Positions 45,894 through 55,738 of a stretch of 64,000 nt of DNA are shown here, piece by piece. The translations under genes were made by a program, and so were the position numbers. Positions within the stretch are counted from its first letter, which is position 1. Each line of letters starts with the position of its first letter. The notes under the pieces were generated by a model. It worked only from the letters and a program-made list of their open reading frames with translations. It was not told the DNA's origin and did not search any database. Source of the DNA: P52-10 sp041397365 (GTDB lineage Bacteria; Pseudomonadota; Alphaproteobacteria; Rhizobiales; Xanthobacteraceae); the NCBI GenBank assembly GCA_041397365.1, contig JAWKWT010000006.1:62001-126000 (forward strand). Direction: 5' to 3'.

Positions 45894-46696
45894 CTACTCC
45901 GCCGGCGCCACGGGCCCGGTCGAGCTGTTCGCGGTCGCGGCAGCCGCCGCCTTCTTCTCCACCGGCCGGACCGCATAGATCGAGCATTCGTGAAGATCAG
46001 CAGCGGGATCGCCAGCGAGAACTGGCTGATGATATCGGGCGGCGTCAGCACCGCCGCGATCACGAACGCGCCGACAATGAAATAGCGGCGCTTCTCCCTC
46101 AGCGTCTTCGAGGTCAGAACGCCGATACGCCCGAGCAGCGTCAGGATTACCGGCAACTGGAAGGCGATGCCGAAGGCGAAGATCAGCGACATCATCAGCG
46201 ACAGATATTCGCCCACCTTGGGCAGCAACGCGATTTCGGCCTGGCCGTCGCCGACCTGCTGCATGCCGAGCGAGAAGCGCACCAGCATCGGCAGCACGAC
46301 GAAATAGACCAGCGTCGAACCGAGCGCGAAGAAGATCGGCGTCGCGACGAGATAAGGCAGGAACGCCTGCCGCTCGTTGCGGTAGAGGCCCGGCGCGACG
46401 AACATATAGATTTGCGTCGCCACCACGGGGAAGGAAATGAACGCCGCGCCGAACAAAGCCAGCTTCAACTGCGTGATGAAATATTCGAGCAGCGCGGTGT
46501 AGATGAATTTCGAATTGCCGACGCCCGCGACCCAGGTGAAGGGCCAGACCAGCACGTTGTAGATCTGCTTGGCGAAGAAGAAGCAGACGATGAAGGCGAG
46601 GCCGAACGCGAGCAGCGCCTTGATGAGGCGCGAGCGCAGCTCGATCAGGTGATCCATCAGCGGCGCTTTGGTGGCGTCGATGTCTTCCTGCGTCAT
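45894..46696 (-). CDS. tatC: Sec-independent translocase TatC, one frameshift
   Basis: The twin-arginine substrate receptor, with six membrane spans. MDHLIELRSRLIKALLAFGLAF, FAAPGLYRNER-like VAPGLYRNERQAFLPYL and the conserved FPVVATQIYMF mark the family. A one-base loss near 45994 (LLIF then YECSIYAVRPVEKK in the next frame) breaks the C-terminal tail; the in-phase stop is 45894–45896. Probably sequencing error. Overlaps tatB by ATGA. Confidence 0.93.
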
Positions 46697-47139
46697 GACG
46701 CCTTGTCCACCGGCTGCAAGGCTGTAGGCGTCTGCGGAGTTTCAGGCACGGGCTCAGTTGGCGGGGGCAACTCGGCGGTGGCGGGCCCGGTGGTCGCCTG
46801 ATGGAGCGTGGCTTCCTTCAGCGTCTCGGGTGTGGGCGGCTCCGGCGTCGTCGGCGTCATGATCGCCGACGTATCGAGCTTCATGGCCTCCTCGACGTCC
46901 TTGACGGTCGAGGTCAGCACATTGCCGCTCGCCAGTTCGTCGAATTCCTTCTTCAGGTCGGCGACCTCGGCTTCCCGCATCGCCTCCTGAAACTGGCTCT
47001 GGAATTCTCCGGCCATCCGCCGCGCCTTGCCGATCCAGAAGCCGACCGAGCGCAGAACGCCGGGGAGTTCTTTCGGACCGATCACGACCAGCGCGACGAT
47101 CCCGATCACCAGCAGTTCAGACCACCCGATGTCGAACAT
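46693..47139 (-). CDS. tatB: Sec-independent translocase TatB
   Basis: A 148-residue TatB: N-terminal helix MFDIGWSELLVIGIVALVVIGPKELPGVLR, amphipathic helix, then a Thr/Pro-rich acidic tail (TPTTPEPPTPETLKEATLHQ). With TatC it forms the receptor complex. Start ATG 47139; ATGA overlap with tatC. Confidence 0.94.
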   Translation of the reverse strand: MFDIGWSELLVIGIVALVVIGPKELPGVLRSVGFWIGKARRMAGEFQSQFQEAMREAEVADLKKEFDELASGNVLTSTVKDVEEAMKLDTSAIMTPTTPEPPTPETLKEATLHQATTGPATAELPPPTEPVPETPQTPTALQPVDKAS

Positions 47140-47163
47140 GGATTCTTCTGCTTGCGCAGTCCT

Positions 47164-47239
47164 GGAGCATGATTCCGAAACGCGGGAATCGGTTTGCGCT
47201 GCGCGGCACTTCGGGTCGGATCAGATCACGCCCGAACAA
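47164..47239. repeat. Dispersed palindromic repeat, family A, extended copy
   Basis: GAGCATGATTCCGAAAC, CGGGAATCGGTTTGCG, then a longer arm ending GATCAGATCACGCCCGAACAAAT. The AT-rich end resembles the flank of 42605 (GCTCAAACAAA). Lies between tatA and tatB. Confidence 0.65.
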
Positions 47240-47266
47240 ATAAACGCGCCCGCGCAGGCTTTCGGC

Positions 47267-47506
47267 TCAGACCGCCTTGCGATTGACGTCGGTCGGCTGC
47301 GCCGCAGAGCCTTGCGAATTGGCGTCGATGGTCTTCATCGGCTCGGTCTTGTCGGCGGCGGGCTTCTCGTCGTCGGACATGCCCTTCTTGAACGCCTTGA
47401 TGCCCTGCGCGACGTCGCCCATCAGGTCCGAAATCTTGCCGCGGCCAAACAGCAGCAGCACGACCGCGATCACCACGATCCAGTGCCAGATGCTCATCGA
47501 ACCCAT
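47267..47506 (-). CDS. tatA: Sec-independent translocase TatA
   Basis: A 79-residue pore-forming Tat subunit: MGSMSIWHWIVVIAVVLLLFGRGKISDLMGDVAQGIKAFKKGM with the membrane helix and the FGRGK hinge. Followed by a hydrophilic tail. First gene of the tatABC run. Confidence 0.95.
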   Translation of the reverse strand: MGSMSIWHWIVVIAVVLLLFGRGKISDLMGDVAQGIKAFKKGMSDDEKPAADKTEPMKTIDANSQGSAAQPTDVNRKAV

Positions 47507-47665
47507 GCTGCTCTCCCGAAAAATTCGCGGCCCGTCAGGCCACCACCATCCAACCCGAAACTAGGCTTCGGAGGCGGCAAAAACAAGGACTTAGCCCCGA
47601 CACAAGCGCGAGACGGCAGTTTGACGCGGCGGCCCATCCACGGGAGCGCCTTGGCCGGCAGCGGC

Positions 47666-48667
47666 CTAGTCCTGCCGCGGCTCCGAGTTGGACGAGGTTT
47701 CGGAGTCCGAGGACGATTCCACGTCGGGCTGCTCTGTACCTGATGCCGGTTCGGCCTCGGCCCGATCCAAGGAATCGGCCTCCGGCTCCATCTCGGCGAG
47801 TGACTCTGGCTCGGCGGATGCTTCCTCCGCGACAGACATCTCCTCCGCGACGGAGACTTCCTCGACGCTGGCCACCTCCGCCACCGACGCCTGCTCCGCC
47901 ACCGCCTGCTCCTCCGAGACCAACTGCGGCTCGGGCTCGGCCGCCGGTTCCGGCTCGACGCGCGGAACCAGCGCCAGTTCGAGGTCGTCGCCCGGCTCCA
48001 GCGGGTCCTCGTCCTCGCGCAATTGCGGATCGTCGGACGGTGTCGGCACGCTGAACCCGCCCGGCAGGCGCGAATCCAGCAATCCGGTTCCGCGCAGTTC
48101 GTCGAGGCCCGGCAGGTCGCCCAGCGCTTCAAGGTTGAACTGCGACAGGAACTGCTCGGTGGTTCCGAAGGTCAGCGGACGGCCGGGCGTCTTGCGGCGG
48201 CCGCGCGGCCTGATCCAGCCGGTTTCCAGAAGCACGTCGAGCGTCCCCTTCGATGTGACGACGCCGCGAATTTCCTCGATCTCCGCCCGCGTCACCGGCT
48301 GGTGATAGGCGATGATCGCCAGCACCTCGATCGCCGCGCGCGACAGCCGCCGCGTCTCGGTGCTCTCGCGCGTCATCAGCCACGACAGGTCGGAGGCCGT
48401 GCGGAACGACCATTTGTTGTTGATGCGGACGAGATTGACGCCGCGCAGCGCGTAGTCCTCCTGCAACAGCGCCAGCGACGCCTTGATATCGATGCCGTCG
48501 GGCAGCTTTTTCTTCAGCGTCGCCTCGTCGAGCGGCGTGTCGGAGGCAAACAGCATCGCTTCGAGCAATCTCAGTTCCTCGGCGCGCACCTCCACCGCCG
48601 TCTCCACCGGCTCGTCCTCGATATGCTTCTCCGCCAGATTGCTCTGCATCGGCTCGTCTCCTTGCAT
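47666..48667 (-). CDS. scpB: Segregation and condensation protein ScpB
   Basis: A 333-residue ScpB. The winged-helix core spans about residues 28–215 (LRLLEAMLFASDTPLDEATLKKKLPDGIDIKASLALLQ, EVLAIIAYHQPVTRAEIEEIRGV, RGRRKTPGRPLTFGTTEQFL). After about 220 a long acidic tail with imperfect repeats (VAEQASVAEVASVEEVSVAEE) appears, which is not part of the typical fold. Works with ScpA and SMC in chromosome condensation. Starts just after scpA. Confidence 0.92.
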   Translation of the reverse strand: MQGDEPMQSNLAEKHIEDEPVETAVEVRAEELRLLEAMLFASDTPLDEATLKKKLPDGIDIKASLALLQEDYALRGVNLVRINNKWSFRTASDLSWLMTRESTETRRLSRAAIEVLAIIAYHQPVTRAEIEEIRGVVTSKGTLDVLLETGWIRPRGRRKTPGRPLTFGTTEQFLSQFNLEALGDLPGLDELRGTGLLDSRLPGGFSVPTPSDDPQLREDEDPLEPGDDLELALVPRVEPEPAAEPEPQLVSEEQAVAEQASVAEVASVEEVSVAEEMSVAEEASAEPESLAEMEPEADSLDRAEAEPASGTEQPDVESSSDSETSSNSEPRQD

Positions 48668-49492
48668 TTAACCCGCGGGCGCCTCGGGCGCTGCGAGCCC
48701 GGCCGCCGGTCCCGGCGGCCGCTTACGAACGAAAATCGGCGCGAACGCTTCCTTCTGATGGATCTCGGCCTGCCCCTCGCGCGTCAGTTCGAGCGCTGCG
48801 GCGAAGCTCGATGCGAACACGGTTGCGCGCTGCGACGGTTCGAGCACATAGCTCAGCAGATACTCGTCCATGCAGGTCCAGTCCTCGGACAGGCCGACGA
48901 GACGTTCCAGCGAGGCCCTCGCCTCGGCCAGCGACCACACCGTGCGCTTGGTCATGTGGACGGTCGCGAGCACGTTGCGCTGGCGCTGCGAGGCATAGGC
49001 GCTGAGAAGGTCGTAGAGCGTCGCCGTCCAGGTCTGGTGCTTGACCTCGGCGATCTGCTCCGGCTCGCCGCGGCTGAACACGTCGCGCCCGAGTTGAGGC
49101 CGGGTCATCAGGATTTTGGCGGCTTCGCGGATCGCCTCGAGCTGCCGCAGGCGGTTGGCGAGCGCGGTCGCCAGGTCTTCCGCCGACGGTCCCTCCGCCG
49201 ACGGCGGCTCCGGCAGCAGCAGGCGCGATTTGAGATAGGCCAGCCAAGCGGCCATCACCAGATAGTCCGCCGCCACCTCCAGCCGCAGTTTTCGCGCGGC
49301 CTCGATGAAGGTCAGATACTGGTCGGCCAGCGCGAGAATCGAGATTTTGGCGAGATCGACCTTCTGATGCCGCGCCAGCGCCAGCAGCAGGTCGAGCGGA
49401 CCCTCATAGCCCTCGACATCGACGACCAGCGTCGGCTCGTCCGGCGAGCGGTCGTTCTGCATCGCTTCGAAAGCCAGGATCTCTGCGCTCAT
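48668..49492 (-). CDS. scpA: Segregation and condensation protein ScpA
   Basis: A 274-residue kleisin linking SMC and ScpB. EGYEGPLDLLLALARHQKVDLAKISILALADQYL is the conserved SMC-interacting N terminus; the C-terminal winged helix follows. Overlaps the nagZ stop by ATGA and abuts scpB. Confidence 0.94.
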   Translation of the reverse strand: MSAEILAFEAMQNDRSPDEPTLVVDVEGYEGPLDLLLALARHQKVDLAKISILALADQYLTFIEAARKLRLEVAADYLVMAAWLAYLKSRLLLPEPPSAEGPSAEDLATALANRLRQLEAIREAAKILMTRPQLGRDVFSRGEPEQIAEVKHQTWTATLYDLLSAYASQRQRNVLATVHMTKRTVWSLAEARASLERLVGLSEDWTCMDEYLLSYVLEPSQRATVFASSFAAALELTREGQAEIHQKEAFAPIFVRKRPPGPAAGLAAPEAPAG

Positions 49493-50517
49493 GCTGTCAA
49501 CGTCGTCAGGCGGCCAATAAGTTCATCGAGTTCGGTGCGGCCCTGCGCCCGGTCGAAGGCAACGGCCGGCTTGCGCCACGCGAGCGCCGCATCCGCCCGC
49601 TGCTTCGGCGCGCCGGACAGTTCGGGCGTGCGCGAGGCGACCTGCCGCATCTCGTCGAGCTGGCCGTTGCAATGGAGCGCGATATCGCACCCTGCCGCGA
49701 ACAGCGCCTCGGTCCGCTCCGCGAGCGAGCCTTGCAACGCATTCATCGAGACGTCATCGCTCATCAGCAGCCCCTGGAACCCGATCGTGCCGCGAATCAC
49801 ATCTCGAATCATGATCGCAGAAGTGGTCGCCGGTAGGGCGGGATCGACGTCGCTGAACACCACATGCGCGGTCATCGCCATCGGCAGATCGGCCAGCGGC
49901 GTGAAGGCGGCGAAGTCCGTCCGTTTCAGTTCCGCCCGCGGCGTGCTGACGACCGGCAGAGCCAGATGCGAATCGGCGGTGGCGCGCCCGTGTCCCGGAA
50001 TGTGCTTCAGCACCGGCAGCACGCCGCCACGGCTGAGCCCTTCGGTGACGGCGCGGGCAAGAGCGGCGACCTTCGCAGGTTCAGTCCCATAGGCGCGGTC
50101 GCCGATCACCGCGTCCGCGCCCTCGACGACGACATCGGCCAGCGGCAGGCAGTCGACATCGATGCCGAGGTCCTGCAAATCGCAGGCGATGAGCTGGGCG
50201 CTGAGGGCTGCCGCGCGCAGGCCGAGTTCGGGCGCGATATCGTAGAGATCGGAGAATTGCTGGCCGCGCGGATAATCCGGCCAGTGCGGGGGCCGCAGCC
50301 GCTGGACGCGCCCGCCTTCCTGATCGATCAGCACGGGAGCATCGTCGCGGCCGACGCATGCCCGCATTTCCTTCACAAGATCAGCGACCTGCGCCGGTTC
50401 ACTGATATTGCGTTTGAATAAAATGAAACCCCAGGGCCGTTCGGCGCGAAGAAAAGCGCGCTCGTCCGCCGAGAGCTGTTCCTGCGCGACGCCGGTGATG
50501 AATGCCTTTGGAGCCAT
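49489..50517 (-). CDS. nagZ: Beta-N-acetylhexosaminidase
   Basis: A 342-residue GH3 enzyme that removes GlcNAc from cell-wall muropeptides during recycling. LIDQEGGRVQRLRPP, KHIPGHGRATADSHLALP (general-base loop) and GLLMSDDVSMNAL (nucleophile Asp) are present. Located in the usual SPOR–nagZ–scpA order. Confidence 0.94.
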   Translation of the reverse strand: MAPKAFITGVAQEQLSADERAFLRAERPWGFILFKRNISEPAQVADLVKEMRACVGRDDAPVLIDQEGGRVQRLRPPHWPDYPRGQQFSDLYDIAPELGLRAAALSAQLIACDLQDLGIDVDCLPLADVVVEGADAVIGDRAYGTEPAKVAALARAVTEGLSRGGVLPVLKHIPGHGRATADSHLALPVVSTPRAELKRTDFAAFTPLADLPMAMTAHVVFSDVDPALPATTSAIMIRDVIRGTIGFQGLLMSDDVSMNALQGSLAERTEALFAAGCDIALHCNGQLDEMRQVASRTPELSGAPKQRADAALAWRKPAVAFDRAQGRTELDELIGRLTTLTA

Positions 50518-50563
50518 AAGGCCGATTTGCCCGCGCCAGGCGGCGCGGTCAAGGAAACGGCCG

Positions 50564-51961
50564 TTAATTCCTTTGGACGACGCACTGGCCGCCGACAGAT
50601 TTCAGGCTGTTGCACAGTTGGCCGGCTTCTTCGGCGGCTGAAAACGGCCCGACCATCGCGCGATAGTAGATGCCGCGCTCCCCGAGATCCGCCCGGCGAA
50701 TCATCGCCGAGCGCGACCCGAGCACGTTCGGGAAGCGGGACTGTATCGCCCGGTAGGCCGCCTGCGCATCCGCCTCGCTCCGCTGCGAGGAAACCTGCAC
50801 GACATAGCCGCCGGAGGTGTGAACGGCCGCCGTCCGCTGCGGCGCGGACGCCGCCTGCGGCGAGAGCGACATCGGCCCGCCATTCGCCGGCGCCTGCGCC
50901 CGCGCCGATGCGACGGCACGCGACGGGGCCGGAGCTGTCGCCGCCGTCTGTGACGGCGCGGTATCGGGCTGATCGGAGCGGATGCTCAGCGTCCGCACCC
51001 GCCGCGGCTCGTCGCCGAGCGCGGTGGACGGCTGCGTCGCGGTGACCCCGCCGACGGCGGCGGTCTGTTGCGGCTGTGTCGGCGTACCGGATGCGGGCGT
51101 CGTCGCCGTCACATTCGGGAACACCACGCGCGGCGCATTGCGACTGAGATCGACCGGCTGCTCCTCGCGCGGGATCATCCGCTCCTGCCCCGGCGTGCCG
51201 ACGCGATCGACGATCTTGCCGGCGTCACTCACCTGCGTCGGCGGAACCACCTTGGTCGCGCCGGTATCGGCGCGGATGATCGGCGGTTCGCCGCTGCGGG
51301 GCGAGCCGACGAACTGCCGGTAGGCGAAGGCGGCTCCCGTCCCGACCACGGCCAGCGCGAGCACGGCGACAACGGTCGTCATGCCGCCGCGGCGGCGCTG
51401 CGGCTCGTCTTCCGTCTCGTACTGGGCGTAGCCGCCCTGCTGATACTGATCGTCGGCGTAACCGCCCTGCCGATCCTGATAATATTGGTCCGCATATTGC
51501 GCGTTCTGCGCATTCTGATCGTAGAGCACCTCGTCATAACGCTGCTCTGGCGCGGCATGCTGGCGCGCGGTGCGCAGGAAGGCCGGCGGCTCCACCGGCG
51601 CGTGTCCGTAGTCCGCCCGCGCAGGCTCATCATAGGCCGGCACGTCGTGATAGGCCGGCGGGGCCTGATGATACTCATCCGCCGGCGGCGGTTGCTGCTG
51701 CCAGTTCGTCTCCTGCGCGGTCCGCATCCAGGCCGGCGTCGCCGGCGCAGGAGCAGGCTGCTCGTAATCTTGCGGCTGATATTGTTCGCTAGGCTCGGGA
51801 CGCAGATTGGCGCGGCCGAACGCGGATTGCGGATCGGTCTGGCCGATCAGGCGCGCCAGTTCGGCCAAAGGATCGTTCTCGATCTGCCGCCGTTCGGACG
51901 GGTAATCGGAATAGGTGTCGCGCGCGGTGGCGTCTTGACGGTACTGATATCGCTCGGCCAT
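50564..51961 (-). CDS. SPOR-domain membrane protein
   Basis: A 465-residue protein with a disordered, Gln/Tyr-rich cytoplasmic part, one membrane span (MTTVVAVLALAVVGTGAAFAYRQFVG, about residue 195–220) and a C-terminal SPOR domain (YVVQVSSQRSEADAQAAYRAIQSRFPNVLGSRSAMIRRADLGERGIYYRAMVGPFSAAEEA) that should bind denuded septal peptidoglycan. Downstream of argS and upstream of nagZ, like related envelope genes. Confidence 0.9.
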   Translation of the reverse strand: MAERYQYRQDATARDTYSDYPSERRQIENDPLAELARLIGQTDPQSAFGRANLRPEPSEQYQPQDYEQPAPAPATPAWMRTAQETNWQQQPPPADEYHQAPPAYHDVPAYDEPARADYGHAPVEPPAFLRTARQHAAPEQRYDEVLYDQNAQNAQYADQYYQDRQGGYADDQYQQGGYAQYETEDEPQRRRGGMTTVVAVLALAVVGTGAAFAYRQFVGSPRSGEPPIIRADTGATKVVPPTQVSDAGKIVDRVGTPGQERMIPREEQPVDLSRNAPRVVFPNVTATTPASGTPTQPQQTAAVGGVTATQPSTALGDEPRRVRTLSIRSDQPDTAPSQTAATAPAPSRAVASARAQAPANGGPMSLSPQAASAPQRTAAVHTSGGYVVQVSSQRSEADAQAAYRAIQSRFPNVLGSRSAMIRRADLGERGIYYRAMVGPFSAAEEAGQLCNSLKSVGGQCVVQRN

Positions 51962-52049
51962 CTGATGTCCCCATCAGGCGCGCTGAACGACGCTCAAGCC
52001 AAGCGCGTCCAGCCGCAAGGTCCATCGCCCCACACGACGGCAAACCCCT

Positions 52050-53842
52050 CTATCGCATCTCGACCGGCGCACTGACCCCCAGAATTGCCAGACCGATCGC
52101 GAGAACCGACGTGACGCCTTGAACAAGCGCCAGCCGGGCCAACGTCATCTCTGCATCATTCTGGATAATGAAGCGTAAATGAGGCGCATCCCGCCCGCGA
52201 GTCCAGAGTGCGTGAAATTCACTGGCAAGATCATACAGATAGAACGCCACCCGGTGCGGTTCATGCGCTTCGGCCGCCGCTTCGACCAAACGCGGGAACA
52301 GCGCCAGCTTTCGCAGCAGGCCGAGTTCCGCCTCGTCCGTCAGCCGGGACAGATCTCGCGCCGGCGAGATAGCGGGAGCGTTCGGCGGCATCCTCCGGCA
52401 GATCGGGGAACATCTCGCGCGCGTTGCGGAAGATCGAGTAGCCGCGGGCGTGGCCATACTGGACGTAGAACACCGCATTGTCGCGCGACTGCTCGATCAC
52501 CTTGGCGAGGTCGAAATCCAGCACCGCGTCATTCTTGCGGAACAGCATCATGAAGCGGACGGCATCGGAACCGACTTCATCCACCACTTCACGAAGCGTC
52601 ACGAAATCCCCGGACCGCTTGGACATTCTGACCAGTTCGCCGCCGCGCAGCAGCCGCACCAGCTGGATCACCTTGACGTCGAGATCGCCCTTGCCTTCCG
52701 TCACCGCCTTGATCGCCGCCTGCACGCGCTTGATGTAGCCGCCGTGATCGGCGCCCCAGACATCGACCATGCTGGCGAAGCCGCGATCGAACTTGTTGCA
52801 GTGATAGGCGATGTCGGAGGCGAAATAGGTGAACGAGCCGTCGGACTTCAGCAGCGGCCGATCGACATCGTCGCCGAATTGCGTGGCGCGGAACAGCGTC
52901 TGCTCGCGATCCTCCCAGTCCTCGTCCGGCGCGCCCTTCGGCTTCGGCAGGTGCCCTTCATAGACGAGGCCGCGCTTCCGCAGGCCGTCGATGACCCGCG
53001 CCGACCTCGCCGCCATTCGCGCCATGCAGCGACCGCTCGGAAAAGAAAACGTCGTGACGGATGTTGAGCGCGGCGAGATCGTCGCGGATGGCCGACATCA
53101 TCATGTCGATCGCCTTGGCGCGAACGACCGGCAGCCACTCGGCCTCGCTCTGGCGCGTGAGCCTGTCGCCATACTCGGCGGCCAGCGCCTCGCCGACCGG
53201 CTTGAGGTAGTCGCCCGGATACAACCCTTCCGGAATCTCGCCGATCGTCTCGCCCAGCGCCTCGCGGTAGCGCAGGAAGGCGGAGCGCGCGAGCACGTCC
53301 ACCTGCGCGCCGGCGTCGTTGATGTAATATTCGCGCGTCACGTCGTGGCCGGCGAAGGCCAAAAGGTTCGCCAGCGCATCGCCGAACACCGCGCCGCGAC
53401 AATGGCCGACATGCATCGGCCCGGTCGGATTGGCCGATACGTATTCGACATTGATGCGCCCGGCGACGGTCGCGACGCCGCCGCCATAGGCCGCGCCCTC
53501 GGTCAGCAACGTGCGCAGCACTTCCGGCCAGACGGCGGCCTTCAGCGTGAGATTGATGAAGCCGGGCCCGGCGATCTCAACGGCCTCGATGAGCGGATCG
53601 GCGCGCAGCAAGGTGGCGATCTTTTCGGCCAGATCGCGCGGTTTCGCCTTCGCTTCCTTCGCCAGCAACATCGCCGCATTGGTGGCCATGTCGCCATGCG
53701 CGGCATCGCGCGGCGGCTCGACGACGATGCGCGACAGATCGATGCCGGCCGGCAGCACGCCCTCGACGGCAAGCGCGCGGCACGCCTCCTGCACCCGCAC
53801 CAGGACGTCGGCGAAAAGATGAAGTCGGGCTTGCTGAGTCAT
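52050..53842 (-). CDS. argS: Arginyl-tRNA synthetase, two frameshifts
   Basis: Class I ArgRS of about 597 residues. The HIGH-like VEYVSANPTGPMHVGHCRGAVFGDALANLLAFAG, DVWGADHGGYIKRVQA, the KMSKS-like VRMSKRSGDFVTLREV and the DALR-type C terminus RLVEAAAEAHEPHRVAFYLYDLASEFHALW are present but in three frames. Single-base changes near 53000 and 52365 are needed. Essential gene, so sequencing error is likely. Start at ATG 53842 (MTQQARLHLF). Confidence 0.93.
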
Positions 53843-53895
53843 AGCGATTTCAATGGTTTCCGGAGGCATCGGCGCGCCTGCGACGCCCGCGCCGC

Positions 53896-55098
53896 CTAAC
53901 GCAATTCGGGGGTCGAGTCAAAAAGCCTCGCATGTTCGGCCAGCGCCAGCCGGTCGGTCATGCCGGCGATGTAGTCGCCGATCCGGCGGACAGTCTCGCT
54001 TTCGTCGGCGGCATCGTCCAGCCAGCCATGCGGAATATCGTCAGGGTTCGCACGATAGTGGCCGAACAGATCGCGGACGATGGCTTCAGCGTCCTGCATG
54101 ATGCGGAAGATCCGCTCATGCCGGTACATCCGCGTTTTCAGAAACGCCTTGATGTCACGCTCGCTCACAGCCATCGCTTCCGAGAAGGCCGCGAGCGGCG
54201 CGGGCAACGCGCGCACCTCGGCGGCCGAACGCGGCGACGCGGCGGCGATCCTCCGTTCGGTCTCAGTGACGACGTCTGCGATCAACACCGAGATCAGCTC
54301 GCGGATCAGTTCGCCGCCGCGACGGGCCTCATCGAGGCCGGGATAGCGCCCGTCGATCTTCGCAACGAGACCCGCGATCAGCGGCACCTCGGTCAGGGCA
54401 TCGATACCGAACAGCCCGGCCCGCACGCCATCGTCGAGATCATGCGCATCATAGGCGATATCATCGGCAAGGGCCGCCACCTGCGCCTCAAGCCCGGCCA
54501 GCGTCCACAATTCCAGATCGTGCCGCGCGACATAGGCGGCGATCGCCGCCGGCACGCCCGTTTCCCGGTAAGGGCCGACCGCGCGGCCGGACGCATCCGT
54601 CAGCGCGCCATTGTGCTTGACGATGCCTTCGAGCGACTCCCAGGTGAGGTTCAGCCCATCGAAGTCCGGATAGCGCCGCTCCAGCGCGGTGACCACCCGC
54701 AGCGCCTGCGCGTTGTGGTCGAAGCCGCCCCAGGCGCGCATGCAGGCGTCGAGCGCGCGCTCGCCGGCATGGCCGAACGGCGGATGCCCGAGGTCGTGCG
54801 ACAGCGCCAGCGTCTCGGTCAGGTCCTCGTCGAGGCCGAGTTGCCGGGCGATGGCGCGGGCGATCTGCGCCACTTCCAGCGAATGGGTCAGGCGGGTGCG
54901 GTAATGGTCGCCTTCATGGAACACGAACACCTGGGTCTTGTGCTTCAGGCGGCGGAAGGCGGTGGAATGGATCACGCGGTCGCAATCGCGGCGGAACGCG
55001 CTGCGGGTGCGGCTTTCCGCTTCCGCAAACAGCCGGCCGCGGCTCCGCTCGGGATCGCAGGAAAACGGCGCCCGCGGCGCGGCCATGCCGACAGCCAT
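53896..55098 (-). CDS. dgt: dGTP triphosphohydrolase-like protein
   Basis: A 400-residue HD-superfamily dNTPase (subtype 2). FRRLKHKTQVFVFHEGDHYRTRLTHSLEVAQIARAIAR and the metal-site ETLALSHDLGHPPFGHAGERAL with NAQALRVV are conserved. Hydrolyses dGTP or other dNTPs to nucleoside and triphosphate. Divergent from erpA. Confidence 0.93.
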   Translation of the reverse strand: MAVGMAAPRAPFSCDPERSRGRLFAEAESRTRSAFRRDCDRVIHSTAFRRLKHKTQVFVFHEGDHYRTRLTHSLEVAQIARAIARQLGLDEDLTETLALSHDLGHPPFGHAGERALDACMRAWGGFDHNAQALRVVTALERRYPDFDGLNLTWESLEGIVKHNGALTDASGRAVGPYRETGVPAAIAAYVARHDLELWTLAGLEAQVAALADDIAYDAHDLDDGVRAGLFGIDALTEVPLIAGLVAKIDGRYPGLDEARRGGELIRELISVLIADVVTETERRIAAASPRSAAEVRALPAPLAAFSEAMAVSERDIKAFLKTRMYRHERIFRIMQDAEAIVRDLFGHYRANPDDIPHGWLDDAADESETVRRIGDYIAGMTDRLALAEHARLFDSTPELR

Positions 55099-55229
55099 GA
55101 TTTACCTCTAAAATACGAAGCGGGCGTTTGATTCCCGCCCCGATCGCACTTAACTATGGCTGGCGGACCGATCAAACCCCGAAGGGAACCTCAAAGGACC
55201 CCAGGCGGCGCGATCCTGCGGAGATTGCA

Positions 55230-55558
55230 ATGACGGCGAATGTCACCATCAGCGAGCGAGCGGCCAGGCGCATCGGCCAGATCCTGAAATCGGAAGGTGA
55301 CGGCGCGATGCTGCGCATCAGCGTCGAGGGCGGCGGTTGCTCCGGATTCAGTACAAGTTCGACGTGGAGAAGGCCCGCGCCGAGGACGATCTCGTCATCA
55401 CGCGCGATGGCGCGACCGTTCTGGTCGATCCGGCCTCTGTGCCGTTTCTGGAAGGCTCCGAAGTCGATTTCGTCGACGATCTGATCGGCGCGTCGTTTCG
55501 CGTGCAAAACCCGAACGCGACGGCCTCCTGCGGCTGCGGAACGAGTTTTTCGATCTGA
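55230..55558 (+). CDS. erpA: Iron-sulfur cluster insertion protein, one frameshift
   Basis: An A-type carrier of about 109 residues. GGGCSGF near 55340 and SCGCGTSFSI at the end give the three cluster cysteines. A one-base loss near 55350 (GGGCSGF then QYKFDVEKARAEDD in the next frame) breaks the frame. Start ATG 55230. Probably sequencing error in an essential gene. Divergent from dgt. Confidence 0.9.
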
Positions 55559-55603
55559 GCGGGTTACGATCCCGATTGGATCGGAGGGACCCTGCCCCAT
55601 TCT

Positions 55604-55732
55604 CCGTCATGCCCGGCCATAGCCGTTCGAAGAACGGCATCGCTCCGCTGCCTATGTGCCGGACATCCACATCTTAACGGCGTTGCGTGAAGAAAGACGT
55701 GGATGGCCGGGATAAACCCGGCCATGACGACG
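55604..55732. repeat. Composite family B repeat
   Basis: Two related palindromic units in opposite orientation: GTCATGCCCGGCC with an imperfect inverted arm at 55608–55675, then AAGACGTGGATGGCCGGG / CCCGGCCATGAC at 55696–55728. The second closely matches the reverse complement of 45744–45780. Lies between erpA and the efflux operon stop. Confidence 0.65.
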
Positions 55733-55738
55733 TATGTG

